Shown here: positions 1 through 6,864 of the stretch, piece by piece
How the letters are laid out: every line of letters starts with the position of its first letter
How positions within the stretch are numbered: position 1 is the first letter of the stretch
Assembly (NCBI GenBank): GCA_002365855.1
Contig: DFAP01000057.1
Coordinates: 1-10,296, forward strand
DNA from: Pelotomaculum sp. UBA3103
GTDB taxonomy: Bacteria > Bacillota > Desulfotomaculia > Desulfotomaculales > Pelotomaculaceae
Direction: 5' to 3'
Length of the DNA: 10,296 nt
Translations under genes and position numbers: made by a program
The notes under the pieces: generated by a model
Seen by the model: the letters and a program-made list of their open reading frames with translations, nothing else
Databases searched by the model: none
What the model was told of the DNA's origin: nothing

Positions 1-21
1 TGTCGCCCATGCCGGGCACAC

Positions 22-57
22 AAAAAAAAGAGCGTCTGGGTAACTCGGCCCTCTTTT
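22..57 (-). terminator. Rho-independent terminator after the diguanylate cyclase gene
   Basis: On the minus strand a 7-bp stem (AAAAGAG at 51-57 read in reverse complement, pairing with CTCTTTT from 26-32) closes an 18-nt loop and is followed by a run of eight T (22-29). The loop can add a GGG/CCC pairing. It lies about 65 nt beyond the GGDEF stop codon at 121. The stem is AT-rich, so strength is moderate, and it could also work in the plus direction. Confidence 0.6.
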
Positions 58-120
58 CTTGTATATATCCATGCTGTTAAACTCTTTTTAATAACATTTT
101 CCGATTTCTTCCCTGGTGTT

Positions 121-948
121 TCACACGTCATTAAGATTATCGTGGACATCAGCATAAACCACGCAGTTCCGACCATTTGACTTAGCCTTGTATAGCGCCC
201 TGTCCGTTTGTTCCAACAAGTCCTCCATAAATATTACCGGATTTTCAATTTGCTGATCATCCGGTCTTACACTGACAAGTCCAACGCTTACGGTTATGTT
301 TAATTCTCTTCCAGATATTTTAATTGAATGGTTTTGGACAGCACCCCTTATCCTTTCTGCAAAAAAAATGGCTCCCTTTTTGTCTGTTTGAGGCAAATAA
401 ATTATGAACTCTTCTCCTCCAAACCTGGCCAATATATCCGATTGGCGGAGGTTCCTCTTCAATACGTTCACAACAATACGCAAAACATCGTCTCCAACAA
501 GTTGCCCATATTTATCGTTGATAAGCTTAAAATTATCTAAATCTAAAAGCATAATAGAAAACAATCTTTTATACCGCTGCGCAGTAGCAATTTCATGATT
601 TAGCTGCTGCAAAAGGTACCTCTTATTGTAGCAGTCGGTCAACTCATCTTTTATTGCAATCTGTTCCAGCCTCTTGTTGGCATCAGAAAGTTCTTCCTCG
701 ACCTTCAACAATTCTTTGTTTTGCTGCTGAAGGACAACATTTTTTTCATTAATTTCGTCAAGAAGCATACGAAAATCAGTAACGTCACTCAATGTAACAA
801 TTCGTCCTATAAAATTATTTTTATCATTGTACACTGGTGAAACGGAAATCGAAACGTGCGAGGTTTGCCCTTCTTGATAATTGACTTCAGTTTGCAGACA
901 CTTGGATTTGTTGGTATTGTAGTCATTTGCAAATGTACTGTCAAAATC
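121..948 (-). CDS. GGDEF diguanylate cyclase domain, C-terminal part of a frame-broken 7TM-PAS-GGDEF gene
   Basis: This part would make cyclic di-GMP from two GTP. Counting from the GTG at 834, a coiled coil (about residues 23-58) leads into a GGDEF domain (about 60-230). The domain has the metal-binding stretch LDLDNFKLIND (97-107), the active-site motif GGEEF (139-143) and an RxxD product-inhibition site (RQSD, 130-133) five residues upstream, so it looks catalytically complete and feedback inhibited. The GTG at 834 has no ribosome binding site. In the same frame, coding similarity continues upstream to about 948 through the last strands of a PAS domain (SISVSPVYNDKNNFIGRIVTLSDVTD). The true N-terminal part is therefore the ORF at 807-1808 in another frame. 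Joined by one -1 slip or one extra A, the protein would be about 562 residues. The domain is certain; whether the gene is intact is not. Confidence 0.85.
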   Translation of the reverse strand, partial: DFDSTFANDYNTNKSKCLQTEVNYQEGQTSHVSISVSPVYNDKNNFIGRIVTLSDVTDFRMLLDEINEKNVVLQQQNKELLKVEEELSDANKRLEQIAIKDELTDCYNKRYLLQQLNHEIATAQRYKRLFSIMLLDLDNFKLINDKYGQLVGDDVLRIVVNVLKRNLRQSDILARFGGEEFIIYLPQTDKKGAIFFAERIRGAVQNHSIKISGRELNITVSVGLVSVRPDDQQIENPVIFMEDLLEQTDRALYKAKSNGRNCVVYADVHDNLNDV

Positions 949-1808
949 TTTTTTTCAGATAACGATAAAATCTTATTAATATCAAAAATCTGTCCAGGCA
1001 GCATTTTTAAGAGTGTAGCCGCACTGCTGTTAATATCAAGAACCAGATCTTCTTTATCTATTACCATCACCCCTGTAGCCATACTGTCAAAAACTTCACG
1101 CCTGGCGATATTAATAATTTTAAATAAATCATACCTTAGTATGGCTATCACAAAACAAACAGCAGAAAAAATAATGCCTAACGAAGTTAAACCGGGTACA
1201 ATACCGAAAGTTGGATAAAGAATCACATTAAACAGTATGTCAAGAAGAGAGAATATAAGCAACAGTATAATCCCCCCTATACAAAGGGAAAGCTGCTTTC
1301 TAACGTTGTTATCAGCTGTGAATACCCTGGTATACAACATCATCGTAGTGGCAAATATTAAGTAAAAAATGCAAGAGGTCACAAAAATCCAAAATAATGG
1401 TCCGTAAGTACGAATTGCCCATCCGTTGTCCGGCTGAGTAAATAAAAAATGCCACGGATTTGTTGTAACCAGTATAAAGGACAAAATAGCCGGTACGGCC
1501 AACAGGCAAAGTCTTGTTTTATTGAAACTATTAAATTTATTTGTTAGCAGCAAAGCAAATATTATCCAACCATAACCCATGAAACTAAGGCCAAAAAAAG
1601 CAATATTGAGAGAAATCCATTGATATTTTATGTCTGGGATAATATTTATAAAAAAATGGCATATTGGCCAAAGCATCATTAAAGAATGAAAAGCTAAATA
1701 TACTTTATGAAGGATTGTAACGTTGCTTACTGTAAGGATATATATGAACATTAATAATAAAAACAGGAAAAGGCAAAAATCAATCCACTCAAGTTGCATT
1801 TTTTCCAC
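807..1808 (-). CDS. Membrane 7TM sensor plus start of PAS domain, N-terminal part of the same frame-broken gene
   Basis: The first 225 residues or so form seven hydrophobic helices of the histidine-kinase N-terminal 7TM type, with the family-like stretches NPWHFLF (about 117-123) and YGPLFWIF (about 135-142). A PAS domain starts near residue 235 (VFDSMATGVMVIDKEDLVLDIN). Up to Lys287 the sequence fits a sensor of diguanylate cyclases. After that the 46 remaining residues (to the stop at 807) are basic and low in similarity, while the PAS continuation is found in the -1 frame. The start is either GTG at 1808 or ATG at 1799: AAGG at about 1814-1817 is close to the GTG (about 4 nt) and far from the ATG (about 12 nt), so it is undecided. 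The gene is visibly AT-richer than its lactate dehydrogenase neighbour. Probable role: a membrane receptor controlling cyclic di-GMP; ligand unknown. Confidence 0.8.
   Translation of the reverse strand: MEKMQLEWIDFCLFLFLLLMFIYILTVSNVTILHKVYLAFHSLMMLWPICHFFINIIPDIKYQWISLNIAFFGLSFMGYGWIIFALLLTNKFNSFNKTRLCLLAVPAILSFILVTTNPWHFLFTQPDNGWAIRTYGPLFWIFVTSCIFYLIFATTMMLYTRVFTADNNVRKQLSLCIGGIILLLIFSLLDILFNVILYPTFGIVPGLTSLGIIFSAVCFVIAILRYDLFKIINIARREVFDSMATGVMVIDKEDLVLDINSSAATLLKMLPGQIFDINKILSLSEKKILTVHLQMTTIPTNPSVCKLKSIIKKGKPRTFRFPFHQCTMIKIIL
948..954 (-). other. Slippery heptamer A_AAA_AAG at the frame break of the 7TM-PAS-GGDEF gene
   Basis: Read on the minus strand in the frame of the upstream ORF, the codons are gaA AAA AAG, the same heptamer that drives -1 frameshifting in E. 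coli dnaX. A -1 slip here gives Glu-Lys-Lys-Asp-Phe-Asp and enters exactly the frame that completes the PAS domain and reads into GGDEF. One extra A in the seven-A run (949-955) would do the same. I see no Shine-Dalgarno-like stimulator 10-14 nt upstream, and only a weak 4-bp hairpin (palindrome CATTTGCAAATG) downstream. A plain indel is therefore at least as likely as programmed frameshifting. Confidence 0.5.
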
Positions 1809-1975
1809 ACTACCTTTTTAATTTGTATCGGTATAGCCCGTAAAATATTGAGCACTTCCTGATGATTCTTCTTTTGCTTACCAAATCCTACGATTCTAAT
1901 CCATAAATTATTGACATTTATCGACAAATATCGCACTTATATATTTCAACCTCTATTATTTAAATGATTGTGTTA

Positions 1976-2016
1976 TGACCTATTTTGACAACACCGTAAG
2001 GTTTATTAATAGGTCA
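1976..2016. repeat. 9-bp perfect inverted repeat with an inner GNRA-type hairpin
   Basis: TGACCTATT (1976-1984) is exactly complemented by AATAGGTCA (2008-2016), 23 bp apart. The loop contains a small ACC-GTAA-GGT hairpin. It sits beyond the lactate dehydrogenase terminator and upstream of the sensor gene. It could be an operator, an RNA structure in the sensor leader, or chance. No function is assigned. Confidence 0.4.
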
Positions 2017-2062
2017 CAGTCAGACCCAGCCCGCAGCCCGTCCTGTTTTACTTTTATATAAT

Positions 2063-2089
2063 AAAAAAAGCCCCGCCTTAAAGCAGAGC
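2063..2089 (-). terminator. Rho-independent terminator after L-lactate dehydrogenase
   Basis: On the minus strand GCTCTGC (2083-2089) pairs with GCGGGGC (2070-2076), including two G-U pairs, around a 6-nt loop. It is followed directly by seven T (2063-2069). It lies about 100 nt after the dehydrogenase stop codon. Confidence 0.75.
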
Positions 2090-2191
2090 CTATAAATTTA
2101 CAACCATAATGGTTAGGTATCCGCATGTATCAGCGAGCAGTTCATTGTTCATTACTTAAGTTTATTATACTTGCCGTCTAGCTATTATGAG

Positions 2192-3136
2192 CTAAAGATT
2201 TAACTGCTTGATAGCCGCTTTTAATACTCTAGAAGATTTTACCAAAGCCGCCTCCTCTTCTCCAGACAAGGGCAATTCCAGCGGCTGGCTGCAGCCTCTT
2301 GAGTTGATCACGGACGGAAGGCTAAGACAGCAGCCTTCGATACCGTAGGCCCCACTGATCAGACTTGACACACTGAGTATGGTATTTTCATCCCGGGTGA
2401 TGCTCTCGCAGATTCTCTTTATCGCCAGGCTGATAGCGTAATAGGTTGCCCCTTTTCTTGATATGATTTCGTATGCCGCTGTTCTCACGCCTTTGTCTAC
2501 TTCCCTGCGGTTGACTGGCGGAATGCCGGTAACCTCACAATACCTGTCTATTTCTATGCCGGCAATGTTGGCAAGGCTCCACAACAGCACCTCACTGTCG
2601 CCGTGCTCTCCCACGACGTAGGCATGAACGTTCCGTGGGACAACCCCGCAGTGAGCGCTCAGGCTGTGGCGAAAGCGGTAGCTATCCAGCATCGTTCCGG
2701 ATCCAAAGACTTTCTCCGGAGGCAGACCGGATAATTTCAGGGCAGCATAAGTCAACACGTCAACCGGGTTGGTTACAACCAGGAAAAGGGGTTCGCCGCC
2801 ACCCTTTAAAATCATGGGAAGACTCTCCTGCAAAATGGAGTAATTCTTCTGCACAAGGTCAAGCCTTGTTTCCCCCGGTTTTTGATTTGCACCGGCGGTA
2901 AATATGATAATGGACGCATCCCGGCAGTCTTCATATGATCCAGCGTAAATCCTGATAGGTTTGATGAATGCCGCTGCGTGGGCGAGGTCCATGGCTTCAC
3001 CCTCGGCCTTGGCTTTATTAACGTCAACCAGGACCAGTTCTGTAGCTAAACCGCTGACAGTCAGAGCGTAAGCCGTAGAGGCGCCCACCACCCCCACTCC
3101 CACTACAGCGATTTTCCGGTCGGAACCACTTTTCAT
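2192..3136 (-). CDS. ldh: L-lactate dehydrogenase (NAD-dependent)
   Basis: Cytoplasmic enzyme that interconverts pyruvate plus NADH with L-lactate plus NAD+. Numbering from ATG 3136 (314 residues, a normal length): the NAD-binding glycine motif GVGVVG is at 13-18 and the ribose-binding Asp at 38. The mobile loop GANQKPGETRLDL (82-94) carries Gln85, the residue typical of lactate rather than malate dehydrogenase, and Arg91. Asp151 and Arg154 (LDSYRFR) and the catalytic His178 (GEHGDSE) are present. An upstream TTG at 3157 would add seven residues. I prefer ATG 3136 because GGATGTGATC just before it matches 9 of 10 bases of the full anti-Shine-Dalgarno complement GGAGGTGATC at good spacing. It is a single-gene unit between two terminators, and its promoter must lie in 3137-3195. 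A regulated fermentative role is likely, but no operator is evident. Confidence 0.95.
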   Translation of the reverse strand: MKSGSDRKIAVVGVGVVGASTAYALTVSGLATELVLVDVNKAKAEGEAMDLAHAAAFIKPIRIYAGSYEDCRDASIIIFTAGANQKPGETRLDLVQKNYSILQESLPMILKGGGEPLFLVVTNPVDVLTYAALKLSGLPPEKVFGSGTMLDSYRFRHSLSAHCGVVPRNVHAYVVGEHGDSEVLLWSLANIAGIEIDRYCEVTGIPPVNRREVDKGVRTAAYEIISRKGATYYAISLAIKRICESITRDENTILSVSSLISGAYGIEGCCLSLPSVINSRGCSQPLELPLSGEEEAALVKSSRVLKAAIKQLNL

Positions 3137-3194
3137 CTTGATCACATCCAATTTCAAGCATTCTTACGTCTGACCAGCTTATTGTTCCCTGAAT

Positions 3195-3222
3195 AAAAAA
3201 AGAAATCCCCCATGAGAGGATT
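3195..3222 (-). terminator. Rho-independent terminator after the ABC permease
   Basis: On the minus strand AATCCTC (3216-3222) pairs with GGGGATT (3204-3210), with one G-U pair and a 5-nt loop. A T-rich tail with seven T (3195-3201) follows. It lies about 40 nt after the permease stop and separates the exporter operon from lactate dehydrogenase. Confidence 0.8.
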
Positions 3223-3262
3223 CGCTCGTAAGGTCCTGACTTAAGTAAGCTTCCGGAGCAAG

Positions 3263-4096
3263 CTATATATCCCTTTTGGAAAATACCATTAGGGCCAGGG
3301 TCAGGAAGACCATGATATAAATCACGGTATAAACCAGCATCCAGACGCTGGGCTCGGATACACTCCCAAAAGGGCCCATCATCATGGAGGAGAAAGACGC
3401 ATCCGGCGCCGACAGCAGGGTATAAACTATTTTCCTGTAAACAGAGTCAGCGGGCATGACCAGGCTTGATATTATACCGGTATTGACAAGGAACTGGCTG
3501 TTTGCAAAATGCCCGATTTGCTCCAGCATACCACCCACCACACCCACTGCGTAGAGCATAAAGCAGCCGATTCCGTTAGCCAGGGTGGATAAGAAAGTGG
3601 TGCCAAACATAGTCACCGCCAGTAGAATCACCGGCTGCAGGCAGAAAAGACCTATCGTCCCCGCACTGACAGACGTGTTAAGGCCGGTATTGTAGTGAAC
3701 AATCAATAGCACAGAAATAAAAAATAAAGACGCGAAGGACGAGAGCATCAGGCTATAGCCCAGAAATTTACCTAAAATTATTTCCGAGCGTCTAACCGGC
3801 CTCGGCACGACAGCGTGTATAATTCCGCTTTCAATTTCCCCGGAAATAGCCCCTACAGCTGCCATCACTGCTAAAAAAGCAACTATAAAGCTCCCAAAAT
3901 ATAGTCCTATGGAAAGAAACATTGGCGCGATCAGAGCTTGCATCGGCCCGGCGTAGTGGCTTCCGCCCATATCCTTATAGCCGTAGTGCACACCCGTGCC
4001 GTATAAAGCCAGAAAAGCAACAGCCAGGACGATTGTGACCAGCATAATCCGGCGGCGTATTACTTCCTTAATTGTTAGCAGGGCTATTGTTACCAC
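3263..4096 (-). CDS. ABC-2 type transporter permease subunit
   Basis: Integral membrane subunit of an ABC exporter, partner of the ATPase just upstream. From GTG 4096 it has 277 residues. A basic N-terminus (KEVIRRR) leads into about six hydrophobic helices, roughly at 17-36, 55-80, 112-135, 145-168, 172-195 and 250-272. After the second helix comes the family-typical cytoplasmic stretch GEIESGIIHAVVPRPVRR, and the protein ends in FSKRDI, a usual ending for this family. The frame stays open to 4129 (TTG), but GTG 4096 is chosen because a GGAAGGGGG ribosome binding site precedes it by 8 nt. This start lies inside the end of the ATPase gene (29-nt overlap), implying translational coupling. The substrate cannot be read from the sequence. 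Exporters of this type next to ECF sigma genes often serve antimicrobial or envelope-stress defence, which here is inference only. Confidence 0.88.
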   Translation of the reverse strand: MVTIALLTIKEVIRRRIMLVTIVLAVAFLALYGTGVHYGYKDMGGSHYAGPMQALIAPMFLSIGLYFGSFIVAFLAVMAAVGAISGEIESGIIHAVVPRPVRRSEIILGKFLGYSLMLSSFASLFFISVLLIVHYNTGLNTSVSAGTIGLFCLQPVILLAVTMFGTTFLSTLANGIGCFMLYAVGVVGGMLEQIGHFANSQFLVNTGIISSLVMPADSVYRKIVYTLLSAPDASFSSMMMGPFGSVSEPSVWMLVYTVIYIMVFLTLALMVFSKRDI

Positions 4097-5003
4097 ATGG
4101 ACTGCCCCCTTCCCGGACAAGATCAACAAACAGGTCTTCCAGGGAATTTTGCTTTATTTCAAGGCTGTACAGTAAAGCGCCGTTTTTCACCACTGCTTCA
4201 GCGAGGGCGGGGATTTCCTCCCTGGCCCCAAGGGAAAGGCTGATGAACTGCCCTTCAACAGCCAGGTTTGTGCCCAATTTTGAAAGCTGTTCGAGTATTG
4301 GAGGTGTAACCCCCTCAACTTGCATTTTTACATCGAAAGCGTTCACCAGCAACTCTTTGACAGTCCCGCTTGCAATAATTCTTCCATTGTTTATGATCGC
4401 CACCTGGTCGCAGATCATTTCTATTTCGCTCAGAAGGTGGCTGTTCAAAAAAACAGTTTTGCCCTTTTTGCTAAGCTCTATCATGATTTCACGTACCTCG
4501 CGCCGGCCCAAAGGATCCATGGCCGAAGTAGGCTCGTCCAGTAGAATCAGTTCGGGGTCAGGCAGCAGGGCACAGGCCAGACCTACCCGTTGCTGCATGC
4601 CCTTGCTGTAAGAGCCCACTTTTTGTCTTTCCTTCCCCTCCAGCCCCACTTGTCCAAGAACCTCCGGTATGCGTCGCTTCTTTTCAGCTCCGCTAATCCC
4701 GTACAGTGAGGCGTGAAACTCAAGAAGTTCCTTTCCGGTAAGCCAGTCCTGGTAACGAAAATTTTCAGGCAAAAAACCTATTTTTTGTCTCGCCCCCAGG
4801 TCACCCAGAGGTCGTCCCAGGATCCGCGCAGTTCCCGCAGTTGGGAAAAGAAGCCCTACCAACATTTTCACCAGGGTGCTTTTTCCCGCGCCGTTGGGGC
4901 CAAGAAAACCGAAAATTTGTCCTGCGCCCACCTCCAGGCAGATTTCCTGGCAACCTGCTTTTTTACCATACATTTTAGTTAAGTTGATGGTTTCAATTAT
5001 CAA
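4068..5003 (-). CDS. ABC transporter ATP-binding protein
   Basis: Cytoplasmic ATPase that powers the permease encoded next. It has 311 residues. The N-terminal ATPase domain (about 1-220) has Walker A GPNGAGKST (35-43), a PEN motif at the Q-loop position (79-81), the signature YSKGMQQR (132-139, a variant of LSGGQ), Walker B LILLDEP (152-158) and the switch His189 (NSHLLSE). About 90 further residues form the C-terminal extension common in exporters of the antibiotic/Nos/Nat-like group. The start is TTG 5003, preceded by AAAGGTGTGG 8 nt upstream. No ATG lies upstream in frame near the binding site. It is the first gene of a two-gene operon with its own promoter region (5048-5074), which carries the same element as the sigma-factor operon. 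Confidence 0.92.
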   Translation of the reverse strand: MIIETINLTKMYGKKAGCQEICLEVGAGQIFGFLGPNGAGKSTLVKMLVGLLFPTAGTARILGRPLGDLGARQKIGFLPENFRYQDWLTGKELLEFHASLYGISGAEKKRRIPEVLGQVGLEGKERQKVGSYSKGMQQRVGLACALLPDPELILLDEPTSAMDPLGRREVREIMIELSKKGKTVFLNSHLLSEIEMICDQVAIINNGRIIASGTVKELLVNAFDVKMQVEGVTPPILEQLSKLGTNLAVEGQFISLSLGAREEIPALAEAVVKNGALLYSLEIKQNSLEDLFVDLVREGGSPCGNNSPANN

Positions 5004-5047
5004 TTATTAATCCACACCTTTGCAATAAAAACAGTGGCCAACCCTTT

Positions 5048-5074
5048 ATTTCAATATTATAACACCAACAAGGA
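5048..5074 (-). promoter_or_regulatory. Promoter region of the ABC operon with the element shared with the sigma operon
   Basis: On the plus strand the 27 bp consist of the blocks ATTTCAAT, TATAACA and AACAAGGA, each separated by two variable bases. The same three blocks at the same spacing occur at 6865-6891 before the ECF sigma gene (23 of 27 bases identical). Read on the minus strand, it contains the extended -10 box TG-T-TATAAT (5056-5064). The transcript would have a leader of roughly 45 nt to TTG 5003. No good -35 box is seen, which fits an extended -10 promoter or one needing a special sigma or activator. Confidence 0.65.
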
Positions 5075-5099
5075 GAACCACTAATCATTCCCCCTGAAG

Positions 5100-5141
5100 A
5101 AATATATTTGCCCCCTGTACCACCAGGGGGCAAATATATTT
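5100..5141 (-). terminator. 18-bp perfect hairpin after the anti-sigma gene
   Basis: The arms 5100-5117 and 5124-5141 are exact reverse complements (18 bp) around a 6-base loop. Each arm has a GC-rich inner part (GCCCCCTG) and an AT-rich outer part (AAATATATTT). On the minus strand the GC stem followed by AAATATATTT can act as a terminator 16 nt after the anti-sigma stop, although a pure T tract is missing. The symmetry makes it possible in both directions. Confidence 0.7.
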
Positions 5142-5156
5142 GAAAATATTAATAAT

Positions 5157-6311
5157 TTACTTCATTGAAGCAGCAATGTCCAGGGATTGCTCCAGGGTAA
5201 GGCTGCCGCTGACTGCATAGACGACACCGTTTCTCTGCCAGACCAGGCTGGAGATATCGCTGCCCCTGGAACTATCCCCGGCAGGAGGCTTGATATATAC
5301 TCCCTGTGTTCCGGCCACGTTAACCTCTTGTGAAGAACCGCCGACATTTGGAACTACGAAGGTACGCTGCCAGTCGTTTATGGCCGCAAGTTGTTTGCGA
5401 AGGTTCTCAGGCAGGAATGGCAAGCCCAGCAGCGCTTCCCGGATGGCAGACACATCAGAGCCAGGAGCAATCAATTCGGGACTTCTGCCCTGAAAGACAG
5501 TAACATTTTGGTCATCAGGACCGACATACCTGGCGCAAATAACTGCAGGTATCTTAATGGTAAAGGTTTTACCGTTTAGTCCGTCAGGGAGAAGACTTAT
5601 ACTTCCGAAAGATTCTAAAATCTTGTTAGCATTCACGGTATCGAGTGTGAGATTCAGATTTCCCCCTGCTTCTTGATATATTTCCGGCGCGTGGGAACCG
5701 TTGGGCGGAGAAGCAGGCAATATTAACGGAAAATCGACCATGGCGAGGGCTTCTTCCAAGCTCACTTTGCCGGCAGATTGTTGTTCCCCGATAAACTCCA
5801 CCTCACCGAAGTTTACGATATCAACACTTCCTGTCCCTTCACGAATTGCCCTTTCTATGCCGGCCATATCAGATGGGGTAATGCTCACAGTTTTTACTTT
5901 TTCCACCCGGAATATGGTTAGCAGTTCACTGGCTGCAGAGCGCACTGAACCAAAGCTGAAACTAACAGCCAGGGCCAAAACTATTACCGCAGCAGTGGCC
6001 GCTACACGATATCTTGACAGCATCGTTAAAACTCCTTTCCTTGATTCAATGCTTTTTTGTCCGGTTTTCTTTTCTTTGTTATGTTTACGCTCAAAAAGGC
6101 TCCAGGCCGCACCGGTATCCACCTCGGCCTGACCCAGAGACTGCAGGTAAGCAGTAAGCCGGGTGTCGGTAAAAACTTTTTTCCCCTTTTCCTTTTCAAG
6201 AGCATCGCGGCATAAGTGACAGACGCGAAGATGCTCTTCCATTTCAGCCTTTTTGCTGCCTGTAATTTCCCCGTCAAGTAATGCCTGTAACAAACCGGTG
6301 TTATAACACAT
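5157..6311 (-). CDS. Zinc-type membrane anti-sigma factor with large extracytoplasmic domain
   Basis: Likely binds and holds the ECF sigma factor encoded just before it until a signal arrives. It has 384 residues from ATG 6311. The N-terminus has the anti-sigma zinc pattern HLRVCHLC (His27, Cys31, Cys34), with Cys2 at the right distance to be the fourth ligand. A basic linker leads to one membrane helix (about 102-122), and about 260 residues then lie outside. The last part, SSLVWQRNGVVYAVSGSLTLEQSLDIAASMK-like (355-384), resembles the end of DUF4367-type domains of Bacillota anti-sigma proteins. An upstream in-frame start at 6401 would lie deep in the sigma gene and has no support. ATG 6311 has GAGGGAAGTGAT upstream and overlaps the sigma stop by 11 nt, so translation is probably coupled. 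The sensed signal is unknown. Confidence 0.88.
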   Translation of the reverse strand: MCYNTGLLQALLDGEITGSKKAEMEEHLRVCHLCRDALEKEKGKKVFTDTRLTAYLQSLGQAEVDTGAAWSLFERKHNKEKKTGQKSIESRKGVLTMLSRYRVAATAAVIVLALAVSFSFGSVRSAASELLTIFRVEKVKTVSITPSDMAGIERAIREGTGSVDIVNFGEVEFIGEQQSAGKVSLEEALAMVDFPLILPASPPNGSHAPEIYQEAGGNLNLTLDTVNANKILESFGSISLLPDGLNGKTFTIKIPAVICARYVGPDDQNVTVFQGRSPELIAPGSDVSAIREALLGLPFLPENLRKQLAAINDWQRTFVVPNVGGSSQEVNVAGTQGVYIKPPAGDSSRGSDISSLVWQRNGVVYAVSGSLTLEQSLDIAASMK

Positions 6312-6840
6312 TGTAATCACTTCCCTCAAGCTTAATATATTCTGCTTTAAACTTGGCGCGGGCCCGCGCCAGCAATGTGCCGACGGAGGATTCCTTAACA
6401 CCGATAACCCGGGCTATGGCTGCGTAATTCATCCCTGAAAACTTTAAGAGCAGGCAGTACCGGTCCCTCTCTGGCAAAAGCTCCAGTACCCGACGGGTAA
6501 AAATCACCTCTTCGTCCCGGACCAGCGCCTCGGCTGGGTCTGCCTCCACCACAGCAATAGAGATTCCGGCTGCAGCCTCCCGGCGGCGCCTGCTGTTTTC
6601 GCTGTTCAGGTGATTATAAGCCATATTAGTGGCTACTTTTGTCAGCCACCCCCCAAGGTTGGAAAACTCCTTTGGGGGTGTCTCATATAACTTGACAAAC
6701 GCTTCCTGGGCAACATCCTCCGCGGCGGTACGGCTACCCAGGAGACAGGTCAGCTGGCGGCATATGGCCGGGTAGTGACGTTCGAAAAGCTCTTTGAAAC
6801 CAGCCAAGTTTTTTTTATGTTCGGTGGTGATTGACTGCAC
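6301..6840 (-). CDS. ECF-type RNA polymerase sigma factor (sigma-70 family)
   Basis: Directs RNA polymerase to a stress-type regulon. It has 179 residues, the normal size for the group. Sigma region 2 covers about 14-88, with EDVAQEAFVKLYE (41-53) for core binding and GGWLTKVATNMAYNHLNSE (63-81) plus the basic RRRRE for -10 recognition. A short acidic linker (about 95-110) follows. Region 4 covers about 112-167, with the helix-turn-helix MNYAAIARVIGVKESSVGTL (137-156) for -35 recognition. The start is GTG 6840, with GGAGG about 10 nt upstream. It is the first gene of a two-gene operon with its anti-sigma factor. Because the same 27-bp element precedes this operon and the ABC operon, autoregulation and control of the exporter are plausible but unproven. 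I cannot assign the precise ECF subgroup. Confidence 0.93.
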   Translation of the reverse strand: MQSITTEHKKNLAGFKELFERHYPAICRQLTCLLGSRTAAEDVAQEAFVKLYETPPKEFSNLGGWLTKVATNMAYNHLNSENSRRRREAAAGISIAVVEADPAEALVRDEEVIFTRRVLELLPERDRYCLLLKFSGMNYAAIARVIGVKESSVGTLLARARAKFKAEYIKLEGSDYNVL

Positions 6841-6864
6841 AGCTCTTACGCCTCCGGACTGGCG

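Larger units (their letters stand above)
1809..2191. other. Intergenic region between lactate dehydrogenase and the 7TM-GGDEF gene
   Basis: This 383-bp AT-rich stretch holds the lactate dehydrogenase terminator (2063-2089) and a 9-bp inverted repeat (1976-1984 with 2008-2016). I see no convincing gene: the short minus-strand ORF at 1751-1936 has no recognisable features and overlaps the start of the sensor gene. The promoter of the sensor gene should lie between about 1830 and 2060, but I found no well-spaced -35/-10 pair on the minus strand. Confidence 0.5.

Noticed and set aside
5..17. GCCC-ATGCC-GGGC mini-hairpin at the left edge
   Set aside because: It has only four base pairs and is followed on the plus strand by A rather than T. 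It is too weak to call a terminator or repeat.
1751..1936. Minus-strand ORF of 61 codons overlapping the start of the 7TM gene
   Set aside because: It overlaps the sensor gene in another frame, with no domain and no ribosome binding site. It is more likely leader sequence.
1911..1946. Plus-strand TTGACA followed by TATATA as a promoter
   Set aside because: The spacing is about 20 bp or more, and no plus-strand gene follows before many stop codons.
4072..4611. Plus-strand ORF of 179 codons opposite the ABC ATPase
   Set aside because: It is fully antisense to a gene with all ATPase motifs, its product is rich in Ser/Arg without any domain, and it has no ribosome binding site. It is a shadow of the real gene.
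5701..6132. Plus-strand ORF of 143 codons opposite the anti-sigma gene
   Set aside because: It is antisense to a well-supported gene, has no recognisable domain and has low-complexity composition. It is treated as a shadow.
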